Source: Rhyacichthys aspro
Taxonomy: Eukaryota; Chordata; Actinopteri; Gobiiformes; Rhyacichthyidae
Direction: 5' to 3'
Length of the DNA stretch: 64,000 nt
Assembly: GCA_036850595.1 (NCBI GenBank)
Contig: CM072156.1
Span: 8,859,441-8,923,440 of the forward strand
The translations under genes were made by a program, and so were the position numbers. The notes under the pieces were generated by a model. The model made no database searches, had not been told where the DNA came from, and was given only the letters and a program-made list of their open reading frames with translations. Positions within the stretch are counted from its first letter, which is position 1. Every line of letters begins with the position of its first letter. Below, in pieces: positions 63,401 to 64,000 of the stretch.

Positions 63401-64000
63401 GTTTTGTGATCTAAAGTTGATCAATATCCAATACTTTCCAACTGACCACTAATAAAAGTATTGAAGTAATGAAGTATAATCTGAACACATGTCACTTTAG
63501 CTCTTGTCAGTTGTTTGCTACCAGCCATCACCAGGCAGCAGGCCGAGCACCTTCCACTGTCACCTGTACAACACTTTGCTGGAAGCACCTCTCCTCTTCA
63601 GAACCAGGCTCTGGCTCATGATTCAGTGTTTAATAAAATTTAAAGTAACCGTGTCTCCCTTGCACATTTGTTTGGCTGTCAGCGATGCACTTCTTAAATG
63701 TGATAGCAGATTAAATTGTTGTACCACCCTCAGGAGGTGTAAAACTTTTCTCAGCCAAAATGTCCCCATGGAAAAGTCTCCATTCATGAGTGTTTGTGGC
63801 GGCAGAAAACAGGCCTGTTAGAAAGCGGAGAGGAAAGCAGTGAAGACTACACTTACGTGATACAATCCTTCCACTGAAAGCACATTTACAGTGTGATTAG
63901 GTGTTTAAGTGTATGAGAACAGTTTTACTTCCCTCTCCCTTGCAACCCCATTTTAAGACAGTTGTGTTGAGGTACGGCTGCATTATCCTGCCCTAGTACA
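60476..64000. other. Non-coding stretch, no gene recognised
   Basis: Mostly AT-rich DNA with no credible exon. The segment 62030-62290 is more balanced, lacks homopolymer decay and contains ACAATTACTAATCAATG and TTTAATTGATTAGC, which are homeodomain-site-like words; it could be an enhancer. 63085-63360 and 63500-63820 are open for 80-105 codons but match no family. Confidence 0.4.

Overview
This is a 64 kb piece of vertebrate nuclear DNA, almost certainly from a bony (teleost) fish. One gene is certain. Positions 18730-20102 on the plus strand hold the large 3' coding exon of rtn4r, the Nogo-66 receptor NgR1, a GPI-anchored leucine-rich-repeat receptor of neurons. The fish assignment rests on the rtn4r sequence, the AT-rich non-coding DNA, and decayed interspersed repeats of types common in teleosts. 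The species cannot be named from the sequence.

Layout. 1-18729 reads as the long first intron of rtn4r. It ends in a clear branch point, pyrimidine tract and AG acceptor of phase 1, the phase of the human gene. The short first coding exon was not found and probably lies to the left of the window. The intron carries an old local duplication (624-1130), a decayed bipartite fish repeat (4004-4650), a MITE-like element with decayed inverted ends (8911-9256), two neighbouring hairpins (12888-13060) and a possible tRNA-derived SINE scrap (about 13740-13830). 18730-20102 is the rtn4r exon; 20103 to about 20796 is its 3' UTR.

From 20797 to 64000 no known protein family is recognisable. The one part that does not look like plain desert is 42.0-45.9 kb on the minus strand. 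It has several strong 5' splice donors, two CpG-richer patches, phase-compatible open segments and a perfect match to the RFX 'X-box' palindrome. I annotate these as low-confidence candidate exons of one or two unrecognised minus-strand genes; RNA evidence would settle it. The rest holds an inverted-terminal-repeat element (36901-37301), a degenerate LINE-like fragment (37456-37556), retroelement tails (46148-46206, 46790-46820), a piece of a teleost 'AGTGGTGGAA' DNA element (59791-60475), microsatellites, small hairpins, and several stretches that resemble conserved non-coding elements but cannot be tested here.

I found no rRNA or tRNA gene, CRISPR array, bacterial feature or intact transposase. 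I do not see a convincing new biological system. The observation most worth testing is the minus-strand exon cluster with its X-box.
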